Assembly: GCF_000160695.1 (NCBI RefSeq) | Contig: NZ_GG694006.1 | Location: 362,236 to 426,235 of the forward strand | From: Centipeda flueggei ATCC 43531 | GTDB lineage: Bacteria > Bacillota > Negativicutes > Selenomonadales > Selenomonadaceae | DNA length: 64,000 bases | Reading direction: 5' to 3' | Shown here: positions 1 through 8,726 of the stretch, one piece after another | How positions within the stretch are numbered: the stretch's first letter is position 1 | Layout: every line of letters starts with the position of its first letter | Position numbers and translations under genes: made by a program | Notes under the pieces: generated by a model | The model's input: only the letters and a program-made list of their open reading frames with translations | The model's database searches: none | What the model was told of the DNA's origin: nothing

Positions 1-2
1 GC

Positions 3-479
3 GCATACGATACAGTGCTCTTTTTCAAGAACTACGGTCCGTACTCAGGCGGAACGATCCGCCACCCGCACATGCAGCTCGTCGGCTTCCCCCATTTTCG
101 TCCGGAGCTTGCCTTCTCCCGTGAGGAGTTTGAGGGACTAACGATTGACGAAACGGACGGCGTGGCGTTCACGCTCTCCACGCATCCGCGCGTCGGCTTT
201 CGCGAGCTCAATATTATCCCGCGGAATGTGCGTACAACCAATGTGATTGCCGACTACATACAGATTGCCGTGGATTTTATCCGGCGGCGCAATGACAGCT
301 ATAATATTTTCTTCTACCATGACGGCGCGGATATCTTCATCAAGATTCTGCCGCGCTTTGCGACCTCCCCTGTCTTTATCGGCTACAACATCCGCCTGCT
401 TCCATCGAATCTAAAGGAGATGCGGGATGAGATCCGAACAATATATTTTGAAAGCGACCATACAAAATGCAGGACATGA
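3..479 (+). CDS. GalT/HIT-like protein (DUF4931 type), 3' part only
   Basis: The reading frame is open from the first bases, so the gene begins upstream of the window. The GTG at 15 is internal: the preceding codons read A-Y-D-T in frame. The visible 158 residues contain G-T-I-R-H-P-H-M-Q-L, which resembles the HPHxQ active-site motif of galactose-1-phosphate uridylyltransferases within the HIT superfamily. The family is often annotated as DUF4931. A nucleotidyl-transfer or hydrolase role is inferred from the motif only, and the substrate is unknown. The stop overlaps the start of the next gene by 13 bases, which suggests translational coupling. Confidence 0.6.
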   Translation, partial: AYDTVLFFKNYGPYSGGTIRHPHMQLVGFPHFRPELAFSREEFEGLTIDETDGVAFTLSTHPRVGFRELNIIPRNVRTTNVIADYIQIAVDFIRRRNDSYNIFFYHDGADIFIKILPRFATSPVFIGYNIRLLPSNLKEMRDEIRTIYFESDHTKCRT

Positions 480-1366
480 ACAACACGATTGAAGAAATGC
501 CGCGCCGCAGGAAAACGCGGCGCAGAAGCAGCGTGCGAAAGAAGCCATCGCGCAGAAAAAAAACGCCCCTTTCCCTCGGGCGTTTTTTCATGATACTGAT
601 TCCTATACTGCTTCTCGTTGGTGCGGGGACATTCTTCTTCGCACCGCATACATGGCAGGAGCTCGGTACACTGCTGCCCGAGGCGGAGCATCAAAAGCCT
701 GCGAATCAGCTGCATGAGATCTGCGAGCCGGATGCGGCCGATCGAATTCTGCGCGTGCTCTTTGTACGACGCGCCATCGATGCGCGTCTTGACCGTGCGG
801 ACTACGTCCCCATCGGACGCATCGCCCCCGATCTGCAGCATGCCATCATCGCGGTGGAGGATCGACGTTTCTATGAGCACCATGGATTCGACATGACGGG
901 CATGGCACGCGCGACCCTCGTCAACATCCAGCATGGGCGCATCGAGGAGGGGGCAAGCACGATCACACAGCAGCTGGTGAAGAATCTTTTCTTCGGCAGT
1001 GAGCAGACCTTTGTACGCAAAGCCGAGGAGCTTCTGCTCGCCCTGGACATCGAGATCGCCTGTTCAAAGGAGGAAATCCTCGAAATGTACCTGAATGTTG
1101 TCTACTACGGTGACGGATTTTACGGCGTACATGCGGCATCCGACGGGTACTTTGGGAAGTCTCCTGACGCACTCGATCTGCCCGAGGCATCCATGCTCGC
1201 GGGTGTTCCGAATGCACCGTCCGAGGTCTCACCATCCGTGAACTTCATCGCGGCGAAGAAGCGGCAGGCGGTCGTGCTGGATGCAATGCAGGCACAGGGA
1301 ATGATTGATGCGCGGACGGCGGAAGATGCGAAGCTGCAGGCTCTTATTCTGCGCCCGCGCCGTTAG
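467..1366 (+). CDS. Monofunctional peptidoglycan glycosyltransferase (GT51)
   Basis: This protein polymerises lipid II glycan chains on the outer face of the inner membrane. The N-terminus is very basic (Arg/Lys-rich residues 12-33), followed by a membrane anchor at about 38-58, then one GT51 domain (about 100-290). The first GT51 motif is E-D-R-R-F-Y-E-H-H-G with probable catalytic Glu131. The second is G-A-S-T-I-T-Q-Q near 162, followed by the R-K-x-x-E and E-x-Y-L-N motifs. No transpeptidase domain follows, so this is an MtgA/SgtB-like enzyme rather than a class A PBP. The ATG at 467 has only a weak Shine-Dalgarno; the ATG at 476 is an alternative. A terminator-like hairpin lies inside the reading frame at 558-588. 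Confidence 0.85.
   Translation: MQDMNNTIEEMPRRRKTRRRSSVRKKPSRRKKTPLSLGRFFMILIPILLLVGAGTFFFAPHTWQELGTLLPEAEHQKPANQLHEICEPDAADRILRVLFVRRAIDARLDRADYVPIGRIAPDLQHAIIAVEDRRFYEHHGFDMTGMARATLVNIQHGRIEEGASTITQQLVKNLFFGSEQTFVRKAEELLLALDIEIACSKEEILEMYLNVVYYGDGFYGVHAASDGYFGKSPDALDLPEASMLAGVPNAPSEVSPSVNFIAAKKRQAVVLDAMQAQGMIDARTAEDAKLQALILRPRR
556..588 (+). terminator. Terminator-like hairpin inside the glycosyltransferase coding region
   Basis: AAAAAACGCCC at 558-568 is exactly repeated in inverse as GGGCGTTTTTT at 578-588, with a 9-base loop. This has the form of an intrinsic terminator (GC stem plus a run of six T) and the flanking A tract makes it symmetrical. It lies about 90 bases after the start codon, in codons for the basic tail just before the membrane segment. 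It would be masked by translating ribosomes, so a translation-dependent attenuator is possible. Function is inference. Confidence 0.55.
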
Positions 1367-1371
1367 GGCGT

Positions 1372-3990
1372 TCAGCGGTCGATGAGTGCTGTTTCCTCCG
1401 CAAAGAGTCCCGTGCGCGTCACGTACGCTTCGGCAGGGTCGATCGGCAGAGCAAAATCCCGTGCCATCACGCTGAGCACCTCGATGGGCTTCACACTGCC
1501 TGCAGGTCTGACCGCCAGATGCATCCAGAGAATGAGGCATCCATTTTCATACTGAAACGAAATGGGTGCCTTTATGTATTCCTTTGTCTCTATGCTGCGG
1601 CTTTTTTTCGGGGTCACACGTTCCCATACAGCATGCACGGCGGCGTTGTAGCGGCGTACGCTCTCACGTACGGGTGCGAGATCTCCATCATAGGGGATCT
1701 TGAGCCGATAGCGTGCCTCATCCACCTCTGCCATCAGGGCGCGGTGTTTCCCCTCCTGAAGGCGCAGACGGATGATCTCTGCTCCGCGCGGGAGCTGCGA
1801 CCGCAGGCACTGCATGACCTCATGAGGAGGCAGTTCCTCGGTCATCTCAAAGTCCACATATTCCGCATCGCTCGCTGCGCCCAACGAGAGCGCCGAGGCG
1901 AAGGCGACCTTCATGTGCGGGTTAAAGCCCTCCGAATACGCCATGGGAAGCCCTGCACGTTTGCATGCGCGGACAAAGAGGTTCGCATAGTCGAGATGGG
2001 AAACATAGCGCAGTTCCTCGCCCTTGGTGATGAGTCCGCGATAGCGTACGGCCATGCGTTCCTGCGGCGCTCCTCCCTGTTTTGACGGATCAGCAGTCAT
2101 GTCCGCCGCTCCATGTACTGCAGGTATATCCTGCTCTTCCTCGGCAGCATAGTCGATTACGTCGACGCCGAGCGTCGGACAAATCCCGCAGCCCGTACAG
2201 TGCGTGCGTCGGCAGTCCTCCGTAAGAGATGCCGTAAGTGCCTTCTGCCACTCCGTTTTCAGATAGCGTTCGAGCACGCCGGGTGAGGTGTGTGTCCACG
2301 GCAGTGGTTCTCCGATCGTGCGTGTGCGGCGGCTGTAATACGTCCAGTCGACACCGCAGTCCGCAAAGGCAGCGAAATAACGTGCATCGTCGAAGAGATC
2401 CGACCAGCCGTCAAACTTCGCCCCATTTTTCCACGCGGTAAGAAGTGCCGGCGCAAGGCGGCGGTCACCGCGTGCAAAGACTCCCTCGATCACGGAAAGG
2501 CGCGCATCATGATAGTGAAATGTGATCGCTCGATCCGCGATATTCTCCTTCAGAAGCTGCTGACGCCGCTGAAATTCCTCAATTGATAGCTGCCCAAACC
2601 ACTGGAACGGTGTGTACGGTTTCGGTACAAAGCAGGAGACGGAGACGGTGACCTTGCACCCACGCCGTCCGCGAATCTCCGTATAGAGATCGACGACCTT
2701 CTTCGCGAGGAGGGCGATGCCGATGATGTCCTCATCCGTTTCCGTCGGCAGCCCCATCATAAAGTAGAGCTTCACCTGCTTCCATCCGTGACGGAATGCC
2801 GCCCCGCATGCTGTGAGCAAATCCTCCTCCGTCACCCCTTTATTGATAACGTCGCGCAGACGCTGCGTCCCTGCCTCAGGCGCAAAGGTCAGTCCAGACC
2901 TACGCACACGCTGTACCTTCTGCGCGAGCTCCACGGAAAAGCTGTCAATGCGCAGAGACGGGAGAGAGACACTGACCTTCTCGTCCCGATAGTCATCGAT
3001 GAGATCATCCACGAGACATCCAAGCCCCGAGTAGTCCGCCGAAGAGAGCGAGGTTAGGCTCATCTCATCGTAGCCGCTGGAGGAAATCATCTCATGCGCC
3101 ATATTCCGCAGTCGTTTCTCCGTGCGCTCACGTGCAGGACGGTAGGCGATACCCGCCTGACAGAAGCGGCAGCCTCGTGAACAGCCGCGAAAGAGCTCGA
3201 GCATGGCACGGTTGTGCACGATGTCCATATAGGGAACGATGGGATGTTCTGCTGAGACAGCATCGTTCATGTCCTTCACCACGCGCTTGTAGATCACGGG
3301 ACGCGCATCAGGGTGAAGCGCATCCATGCGCACGAAATTTCCTTGTGCATCGTAGACGGGCGCATAGAATGACGGCACATAGATGCCGTCCACGCCGAGC
3401 AGCTGCGTCAAGAATCCGCGCCGTCCGCCCGGTCTGTCCGCTGCGCTCCACCGGATAAAGCAGTCGCAGATCTCGGGCAGTACCTCCTCTCCCTCGCCGA
3501 TGACAAAGAAGTCGAAGAAGTCGGCAATCGGCTCGACGTTGTAAACACATGGGCCGCCGCCGACGACGAACGGCATATCCTCACCGCGCTCCGCCGCATA
3601 AAGCGGGATTCCCGCCAGATCGAGCATATTCAGCACATTCGAGTAGATCATCTCATATTGGAGAGAGAAGCCGACGAAGTCAAATGCACGAACTGCGTGA
3701 CGAGATTCCAGTGAGAAGAGCGGAATCCCGCGCACACGCATCTCCTCCTCCATATCGATCCACGGAGCGTAGACGCGTTCTGCCGCGATATCCGCACGGC
3801 GATTTAGAATCTCGTAGAGAATGGCGAGCCCGAGGTTGCTCATGCCGACCTCGTAGACGTCGGGCAGAGCCAGTGCGAATCTGCACCGAACGCCGTCCCA
3901 GTCCTTATGGACGGCATTCCACTCCCCCCCCGTATACCGCGCAGGCTTCAGCACCGACTGGAGCATGCTGTGATCGAGTTGTACCACCAT
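1372..3990 (-). CDS. B12-binding/radical SAM protein fused to a DUF2344 domain
   Basis: About 872 residues. An N-terminal cobalamin-binding-like region (about 30-200; contains V-G-G-G-P-C and a G-E-G-E-E motif) precedes a radical SAM core with C-S-R-G-C-R-F-C near residue 270, the C-x3-C-x2-C iron-sulfur ligand set. A ferredoxin-like cysteine cluster (C-T-G-C-G-I-C) follows near 590. The C-terminal 220 residues are a DUF2344 domain (R-Y-R-G-L-I-T-K-G-E, Y-S-E-G-F-N-P-H). This matches the TIGR03960 + TIGR03936 pair seen beside rng in Firmicutes, here as one chain; the substrate is not known. Start: the ATG at 3990 has an AAGGTGG Shine-Dalgarno (4000-4006). The upstream ATG at 4017 has none and sits in the rodA terminator tail. 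It converges with the glycosyltransferase gene, 5 bases apart. Confidence 0.8.
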   Translation of the reverse strand: MVVQLDHSMLQSVLKPARYTGGEWNAVHKDWDGVRCRFALALPDVYEVGMSNLGLAILYEILNRRADIAAERVYAPWIDMEEEMRVRGIPLFSLESRHAVRAFDFVGFSLQYEMIYSNVLNMLDLAGIPLYAAERGEDMPFVVGGGPCVYNVEPIADFFDFFVIGEGEEVLPEICDCFIRWSAADRPGGRRGFLTQLLGVDGIYVPSFYAPVYDAQGNFVRMDALHPDARPVIYKRVVKDMNDAVSAEHPIVPYMDIVHNRAMLELFRGCSRGCRFCQAGIAYRPARERTEKRLRNMAHEMISSSGYDEMSLTSLSSADYSGLGCLVDDLIDDYRDEKVSVSLPSLRIDSFSVELAQKVQRVRRSGLTFAPEAGTQRLRDVINKGVTEEDLLTACGAAFRHGWKQVKLYFMMGLPTETDEDIIGIALLAKKVVDLYTEIRGRRGCKVTVSVSCFVPKPYTPFQWFGQLSIEEFQRRQQLLKENIADRAITFHYHDARLSVIEGVFARGDRRLAPALLTAWKNGAKFDGWSDLFDDARYFAAFADCGVDWTYYSRRTRTIGEPLPWTHTSPGVLERYLKTEWQKALTASLTEDCRRTHCTGCGICPTLGVDVIDYAAEEEQDIPAVHGAADMTADPSKQGGAPQERMAVRYRGLITKGEELRYVSHLDYANLFVRACKRAGLPMAYSEGFNPHMKVAFASALSLGAASDAEYVDFEMTEELPPHEVMQCLRSQLPRGAEIIRLRLQEGKHRALMAEVDEARYRLKIPYDGDLAPVRESVRRYNAAVHAVWERVTPKKSRSIETKEYIKAPISFQYENGCLILWMHLAVRPAGSVKPIEVLSVMARDFALPIDPAEAYVTRTGLFAEETALIDR

Positions 3991-4018
3991 TTCCTGTCCC
4001 CACCTTGTATCGTTCATA

Positions 4019-4055
4019 AGAAAAGGGGCTGCGCTGCACGAAGGCAGGCAGCCCC
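4019..4055 (-). terminator. Terminator of the mre-min-rodA operon
   Basis: On the minus strand GGGGCTGC (4055-4048) pairs with GCAGCCCC (4033-4026) and is followed by TTTTCTT. It lies directly after the rodA stop and just before the next minus-strand gene. Confidence 0.8.
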
Positions 4056-4062
4056 GAAAAAT

Positions 4063-5169
4063 CTAAAAGAGTAACTTTTGCCGCCGCAGCTGGATGTTCA
4101 GCAGGATGGCGATCGCCATAATATTTGTCGTCAGTGAGCTGACACCGTAGCTCATGAGCGGCAGCGGTATGCCCGTAACCGGCATGATGCCCATTGTCAT
4201 TCCAACATTGATGAGAACATGGAAAGCAATCATTGATGTGATTCCGACCGCGAGCAGCCGTCCGAATGTATCGCTTGCATTCTGCGCGATGCGTATCCCA
4301 CGCCATAGGACGACGAGATAGAGGAGGAGCAAAATGGTACAGCCGACAAAGCCAAGCTCCTCTCCTACGACGGAGAAGATAAAGTCCGTATGGTTCTCGG
4401 GCAGGAAGTTCAGCTGGCTCTGCGTCCCGCCAAAGAGCCCCTTCCCGAACAGCATACCCGAGCCAATCGCAATCTTCGATTGGATGATGTGATAGCCTGC
4501 ACCGAGCGGATCGACATTCGGATCCATAAACACCATGATGCGCATTTTTTGGTAGTCTTTGAGAAAATGCCACAGCACGGGCATCGCCGCCAGTCCCGCA
4601 GCGAAAATTCCGAAGAGAATACGGAGACGAATCCCTGCCGCGAAGATCATGCCGAAGAAGATCGCCAGGAAGACAAGCGATGTCCCAAGATCCGGCTGCT
4701 TCAAGACGAGCAGGAATGGTATGCCGACATAGGCTGCAATAGGGGCGAGGTCCATCAAGGAATCAATCTTTCCACGCTTTTCGAGCATTGCTGCAAGCGC
4801 GATAATCATGATGAGTTTAGAGAACTCTGATGGCTGTATACTGATCGGACCGAGTGCGATCCACCGCTGCGCACCAAGCGCTGTCTGCCCGATAAGCATA
4901 ACAAGGATCAGCAGGACAAGATTGAACACATAGAAGTGGTTTCCGTACCGCTGGAGGATTTTATAGTCGAAGTTCATCAAAAAGGCGGCAATCGCAATAT
5001 CCACCAGAATGGAAATGCCCTGCCTCTGCACAAACCAGTAGCGTTCCTCACTCGGTGTATTGACATGTGTCGCACTGCCGATAATGATGAGACTCATGAT
5101 GACAATGGCAGCCGCTGCCGCGATAAGTGTCAGATCTGTGCGGCGCAGCAGGCGTTTCGAAAGAATCAT
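4063..5169 (-). CDS. rodA: RodA, SEDS peptidoglycan glycosyltransferase
   Basis: A 368-residue polytopic membrane protein of the FtsW/RodA/SpoVE (SEDS) family, which polymerises lipid II in the elongation machinery together with PBP2. The sequence shows about ten hydrophobic segments and family blocks such as I-S-I-Q-P-S-E-F-S-K near residue 110, the N-F-L-P-E-N-H-T-D-F-I-F loop near 250 and the C-terminal M-S-Y-G-V-S-S-L-T block. It is the last gene of the shape/division operon. Its ATG overlaps the minE stop (ATGA) with an AGGA upstream, so the two are translationally coupled. The partner PBP2 (mrdA) lies four genes upstream in the same operon. Confidence 0.95.
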   Translation of the reverse strand: MILSKRLLRRTDLTLIAAAAAIVIMSLIIIGSATHVNTPSEERYWFVQRQGISILVDIAIAAFLMNFDYKILQRYGNHFYVFNLVLLILVMLIGQTALGAQRWIALGPISIQPSEFSKLIMIIALAAMLEKRGKIDSLMDLAPIAAYVGIPFLLVLKQPDLGTSLVFLAIFFGMIFAAGIRLRILFGIFAAGLAAMPVLWHFLKDYQKMRIMVFMDPNVDPLGAGYHIIQSKIAIGSGMLFGKGLFGGTQSQLNFLPENHTDFIFSVVGEELGFVGCTILLLLYLVVLWRGIRIAQNASDTFGRLLAVGITSMIAFHVLINVGMTMGIMPVTGIPLPLMSYGVSSLTTNIMAIAILLNIQLRRQKLLF

Positions 5170-5447
5170 CGCACATTCCTATGACCGCCGCCGTGCTGAA
5201 CGCTGACGACAGGAATATTGACGACGAGTGCCATTGTATCATTTTCATTCTCGAGCGCAAATTCCATTTCCCGCGTATCGATATACATGTACTTCGAAAT
5301 CACCTGAATGATCTCCGCTCTCATGTTATCCATGATTTCCGGGGAAACATTCGCGCGGTCATTGATGATAACGAGCTGCAGACGGCGGCGTGCGACATCG
5401 CCTGAGCTCTCCTTTCTGCCGAGAAGTCTTTTCAGTGCCTCAATCAC
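5166..5447 (-). CDS. minE: MinE, topological specificity factor of division site selection
   Basis: A 93-residue protein. The N-terminal amphipathic stretch (M-I-E-A-L-K-R-L-L-G-R) and the anti-MinCD helix with R-R-R-L-Q-L-V-I-I-N-D-R-A are typical. The C-terminal topological-specificity region contains the characteristic E-I-I-Q-V-I-S-K-Y block. MinE binds MinD, stimulates its ATPase and drives pole-to-pole oscillation, restricting MinC to the poles. Length is usual for the family. It lies between minD (12-base gap) and rodA (4-base overlap). Possession of MinE instead of only DivIVA fits Negativicutes. Confidence 0.95.
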   Translation of the reverse strand: MIEALKRLLGRKESSGDVARRRLQLVIINDRANVSPEIMDNMRAEIIQVISKYMYIDTREMEFALENENDTMALVVNIPVVSVQHGGGHRNVR

Positions 5448-5459
5448 GCCAACGCCCCC

Positions 5460-6254
5460 TTACTTCTTCCCAAAGAGTTTGCCCTTAATCGTTTCCCAGA
5501 GGCTCTCTTTTCCTAGTTCACGGAAAGGAACCTCCTCGCCGCAGAGCCGCGCAACCACATCAAGATATGCCTGTCCGGCAGGTGACCCCTTCATGGTGAC
5601 ACATGGCTCGCCACGGTTTGTACTCGTTACGACCATCTCATCATCGGGAATCTGTCCGATGCACTTGACTGACAGGATCTCATCAATATCGTCCATATCC
5701 AGCATATCGCCCTTCTCAATCATCTTCGGACGGATACGATTGACGACAAGGCAGATATCCTCCTTATCGGCACGGCCGAGTTCCCCAATGATCTTATCGG
5801 CATCACGCACCGCAGAAATCTCCGGCATCGTGACCACAATTGCTGTGTCTGCCGCAGCAATTGCTGTCTTAAAGCCCTGCTCGATTCCTGCAGGGCAGTC
5901 GATGATGATGATATCATAAGAACGGCGCAGCTCTTCACAGAGCGCTGCGAGTTCATCCGGATTTACGGCACTCTTATCTTTGACCTGTGAGGTCGGCAGG
6001 AGATAGAGCGAATCGTATTTCTTGTGGCGAACCAGTGCTTTTTTATACGGTACATGCCCGGATGTCACATCGACGAGATCGTACATGATGCGATTCTCAA
6101 GGCCAAGCAAGAGATCCAGATTACGCAGCCCCGTATCGGTATCAATGAGCACGACACTCTTGCCGCGCATGGCAAATCCGACGCCAATGTTCGCTGTCGT
6201 CGTCGTTTTTCCAACGCCTCCCTTACCTGATGTCACCACATAGATTTCACTCAT
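5460..6254 (-). CDS. minD: MinD, septum-site ATPase
   Basis: A 264-residue ParA/MinD-family ATPase. The deviant Walker A motif S-G-K-G-G-V-G-K-T-T is at residues 9-18, the switch II/Walker B region I-I-I-I-D-C-P-A-G-I-E is near 120, and the C-terminus ends in an amphipathic membrane-targeting helix (L-W-E-T-I-K-G-K-L-F-G-K-K). On ATP binding it dimerises at the membrane and recruits MinC; MinE releases it. It is encoded between minC (9-base gap) and minE (12-base gap). Confidence 0.97.
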   Translation of the reverse strand: MSEIYVVTSGKGGVGKTTTTANIGVGFAMRGKSVVLIDTDTGLRNLDLLLGLENRIMYDLVDVTSGHVPYKKALVRHKKYDSLYLLPTSQVKDKSAVNPDELAALCEELRRSYDIIIIDCPAGIEQGFKTAIAAADTAIVVTMPEISAVRDADKIIGELGRADKEDICLVVNRIRPKMIEKGDMLDMDDIDEILSVKCIGQIPDDEMVVTSTNRGEPCVTMKGSPAGQAYLDVVARLCGEEVPFRELGKESLWETIKGKLFGKK

Positions 6255-6263
6255 ACTACGGAC

Positions 6264-6908
6264 CTACCTCTCTATTGGTTCAATGACGATCCGACCGTCC
6301 TTCACATATGCACGCTCTGCTTTTCCGCTGTCCTCCGGCTCATCCGGTGAGCGGGCAACATAGTTGGCAATACGGATCTGCGTCGGCATCAAATGATCTG
6401 CAATGACAAATGCTGTCGTATCTCCTGCCGCTCCCGCATGGATTACGCCACGGCATGTACCGCGTACATCAACGCTTCCTCCTGCCGTGATCTGTGCCCC
6501 AGGGTTGACGTTGCCGAAGACGATGACCGATCCCTCCGTTTCGATCGCCTGCCCGCCGCGCAGCGTCTTCTCGACAACGAGCATCTGCCGGAGTTCCGGC
6601 TCCTCACTCTCCTGTACGGCAGGTGCCTGAACATCGGCAGCCATCTGCGGCGGCAGCGGTGCCGGCTTAGGCTTTTCCTGGCGGCAGATCAGGCCATGCG
6701 TCCGAAAGAGTTCCTGCAGCTCCGCCAGCTCTTGCTTGGAGAACAGATCACGCGGTACACGCACCAGTGTCCCGCGCAGGAAGAATCCAGCGCCGGAATC
6801 CAGTTTTTTCCCTAATTCTTCCATGATCTCCGAAAAGGGCATGGCAGGGGGAAAGGCAAGCGACAAGCCGCCGTTCTCCCCCTTGATCTTGATCTTTTCC
6901 TCACTCAT
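6264..6908 (-). CDS. minC: MinC, FtsZ assembly inhibitor
   Basis: A 214-residue protein. The N-terminal FtsZ-inhibiting domain (about 1-100) is followed by a Pro/Ala-rich linker and the C-terminal beta-helical MinD-binding domain (about 108-205), with G-S-V-I-V-F-G-N-V-N-P-G and G-S-V-D-V-R-G-T-C-R-G typical of the family. The ATG at 6908 (M-S-E-E-K) is preferred over that at 6914, because the GAGGG Shine-Dalgarno sits six bases upstream of it and only one base from the other. It lies directly downstream of mrdA with a very short gap. Confidence 0.93.
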   Translation of the reverse strand: MSEEKIKIKGENGGLSLAFPPAMPFSEIMEELGKKLDSGAGFFLRGTLVRVPRDLFSKQELAELQELFRTHGLICRQEKPKPAPLPPQMAADVQAPAVQESEEPELRQMLVVEKTLRGGQAIETEGSVIVFGNVNPGAQITAGGSVDVRGTCRGVIHAGAAGDTTAFVIADHLMPTQIRIANYVARSPDEPEDSGKAERAYVKDGRIVIEPIER

Positions 6909-6917
6909 TTCCATCCC

Positions 6918-8705
6918 TCACTTGCTCCCTGCAGGCCGCTCCTGATCCAGGCCAAAGGCGGCTTCCATGATGCGTCGGCCGATCGGTACGGCCGACAGGG
7001 AACCAAAGCCGCCCTGCTCTACGATCACGGCAACCACAATGTTCGGATTCGCAAAAGGCCCATACGCCACAAACCAACCATGATCTCGCCCCTGCGAATT
7101 CTCCGCCGTCCCCGTCTTGCCGGCAATATCAATGGGAAATCCGGCAAAGACCCCCGCTGCCGTGCCGATCTTCGTCACCTCGTGCAGTCCCTCCTGCACT
7201 TGGCGAATGACCCCTTTGTTCACATCCAATTCCGAAAGCAGCACCGGCTGGAACTCACGCACCGTATTTCCATTGACATCCACAATACGCTGCACAAGAT
7301 GCGGCTGATAGCGCCTGCCGTTCGCCGCAATCTCCCCCATGACCATCGCTGCTTGGAGCGGTGTCACAAGGTTGAATCCCTGCCCGATCGCTGCATCAAA
7401 GGTCTCCGAAAGATACCAGTCACCATCTTCATAGTTGTCCTTCTTATATTTGCGGTTTGGCACCAACCCCTCTGCCTCATAAGGCAGATCGACCCCCGTA
7501 CGTTGCCCGAGCCCGAACATGCGGGCATAGCGTTCGAGAGTATCAACACCGAGACGGTTGCCCATCTCGTAAAAGTAAACGTTATCCGAGTGCGCCATCG
7601 CCTGCTGGAAATTGATCCAGCCCAGGGCCTCGCCTGCGGCATTCGTCTTCGGAATGATCCAATGGCGCCCGGAGTCAAAGATCTTCTCCTGCGGGGTCAC
7701 CTTATGCTCTGCGAGTGCTGCTGTCCCCGTGACAATTTTAAAGGTCGACCCCGGCGGGTATTCCCCCGTAATCGCCTTGTTGTCCATGGGATGGAACGGG
7801 TTGTTGTTGAGAACATTCCAGTTTTGCGTGGAGATGCCTCCTGCAAAGAGATTTGGATTAAACGCCGGTCGGCTGACCATCGCGAGCACCTCACCTGTCT
7901 GAGGGTTCATGACGACAGCAGCTGCGGCGTTGGCATGAACAGCAGCAAGCTGTTCATCGACGGCACGCTCTGCAGCTTCCTGGATGTGCTTGTCAATGGT
8001 CAGAACCAAATCATTGCCCGGAACGGGCGACTGACGTCCGAGGATCTGTACGGGACGTCCGGATACATCCACTTCGACCTGGTCGCCGCCATTAACCCCG
8101 CGCACCTCCTTGTCATAGACACGTTCCAGACCAAACTTGCCAATGATATAGCCGGACTTATACCCCTCACCTTTGCGCTTTTCCAGTTCCTCCTCGTTGA
8201 TCTCACTAACATAGCCGAACACATGCGCTGCATATTCACCATAGATGTAGTCACGGACGGGAAGAACCTCGATGACAACACCTGGATACTCATCCTTTTG
8301 CTCTTCGATCACCGTGACGATATCGGGAAGCACATCATTTTTGATGCGGATGGGATCGAACCCGACATGTGCATCGATCTTCTTCTGAATCTCAGCAACG
8401 GGAACGTTGATGAGTTTCGATACCCGCGCGATCACCTCCATGGAGATCGGCTCAGTCAGGGGAAGCAGCGAGACTGTGAACCCGGGACGATTCGTCACCA
8501 GCAGTTCCCCATTGCGGTCATAAAACGTCCCTCGTGCCGCCTCTGCGGGGATGATGCGAATACGGTTTCCCTCCGCAAGACGGGTATATAATTCTCCCTC
8601 ATATATTTGAAGGTAAGCAGCACGTCCGATGAGTACGGCAATGATGAGAACGATCACGCCGCTGAGGAAATGCAGGCGTCCGCTGAAATCTTCATTTTCG
8701 TTCAC
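6918..8705 (-). CDS. mrdA: PBP2, peptidoglycan D,D-transpeptidase of the elongasome
   Basis: A class B penicillin-binding protein of about 595 residues. A membrane anchor lies near residues 10-32, a PBP dimerisation domain at about 50-220 and the transpeptidase domain in the C-terminal half. The catalytic triad motifs are visible: S-T-F-K near 319, S-D-N near 372 and K-T-G-T near 529. It cross-links glycan made by RodA during lateral wall growth. Start: two GTG codons are possible (8711 and 8705). GGAG is seven bases from the second and one from the first, so 8705 is chosen. No ATG is available nearby. It follows mreD closely in the operon. Confidence 0.95.
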   Translation of the reverse strand: MNENEDFSGRLHFLSGVIVLIIAVLIGRAAYLQIYEGELYTRLAEGNRIRIIPAEAARGTFYDRNGELLVTNRPGFTVSLLPLTEPISMEVIARVSKLINVPVAEIQKKIDAHVGFDPIRIKNDVLPDIVTVIEEQKDEYPGVVIEVLPVRDYIYGEYAAHVFGYVSEINEEELEKRKGEGYKSGYIIGKFGLERVYDKEVRGVNGGDQVEVDVSGRPVQILGRQSPVPGNDLVLTIDKHIQEAAERAVDEQLAAVHANAAAAVVMNPQTGEVLAMVSRPAFNPNLFAGGISTQNWNVLNNNPFHPMDNKAITGEYPPGSTFKIVTGTAALAEHKVTPQEKIFDSGRHWIIPKTNAAGEALGWINFQQAMAHSDNVYFYEMGNRLGVDTLERYARMFGLGQRTGVDLPYEAEGLVPNRKYKKDNYEDGDWYLSETFDAAIGQGFNLVTPLQAAMVMGEIAANGRRYQPHLVQRIVDVNGNTVREFQPVLLSELDVNKGVIRQVQEGLHEVTKIGTAAGVFAGFPIDIAGKTGTAENSQGRDHGWFVAYGPFANPNIVVAVIVEQGGFGSLSAVPIGRRIMEAAFGLDQERPAGSK

Positions 8706-8726
8706 AGTCACACTCCGAGAAAACGA

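Noticed and set aside
590..1366. Start of the glycosyltransferase at the ATG at 590, after the internal hairpin
   Set aside because: It would remove the basic cytoplasmic tail typical of these enzymes and has no Shine-Dalgarno. It is kept only as an alternative explanation of the hairpin.
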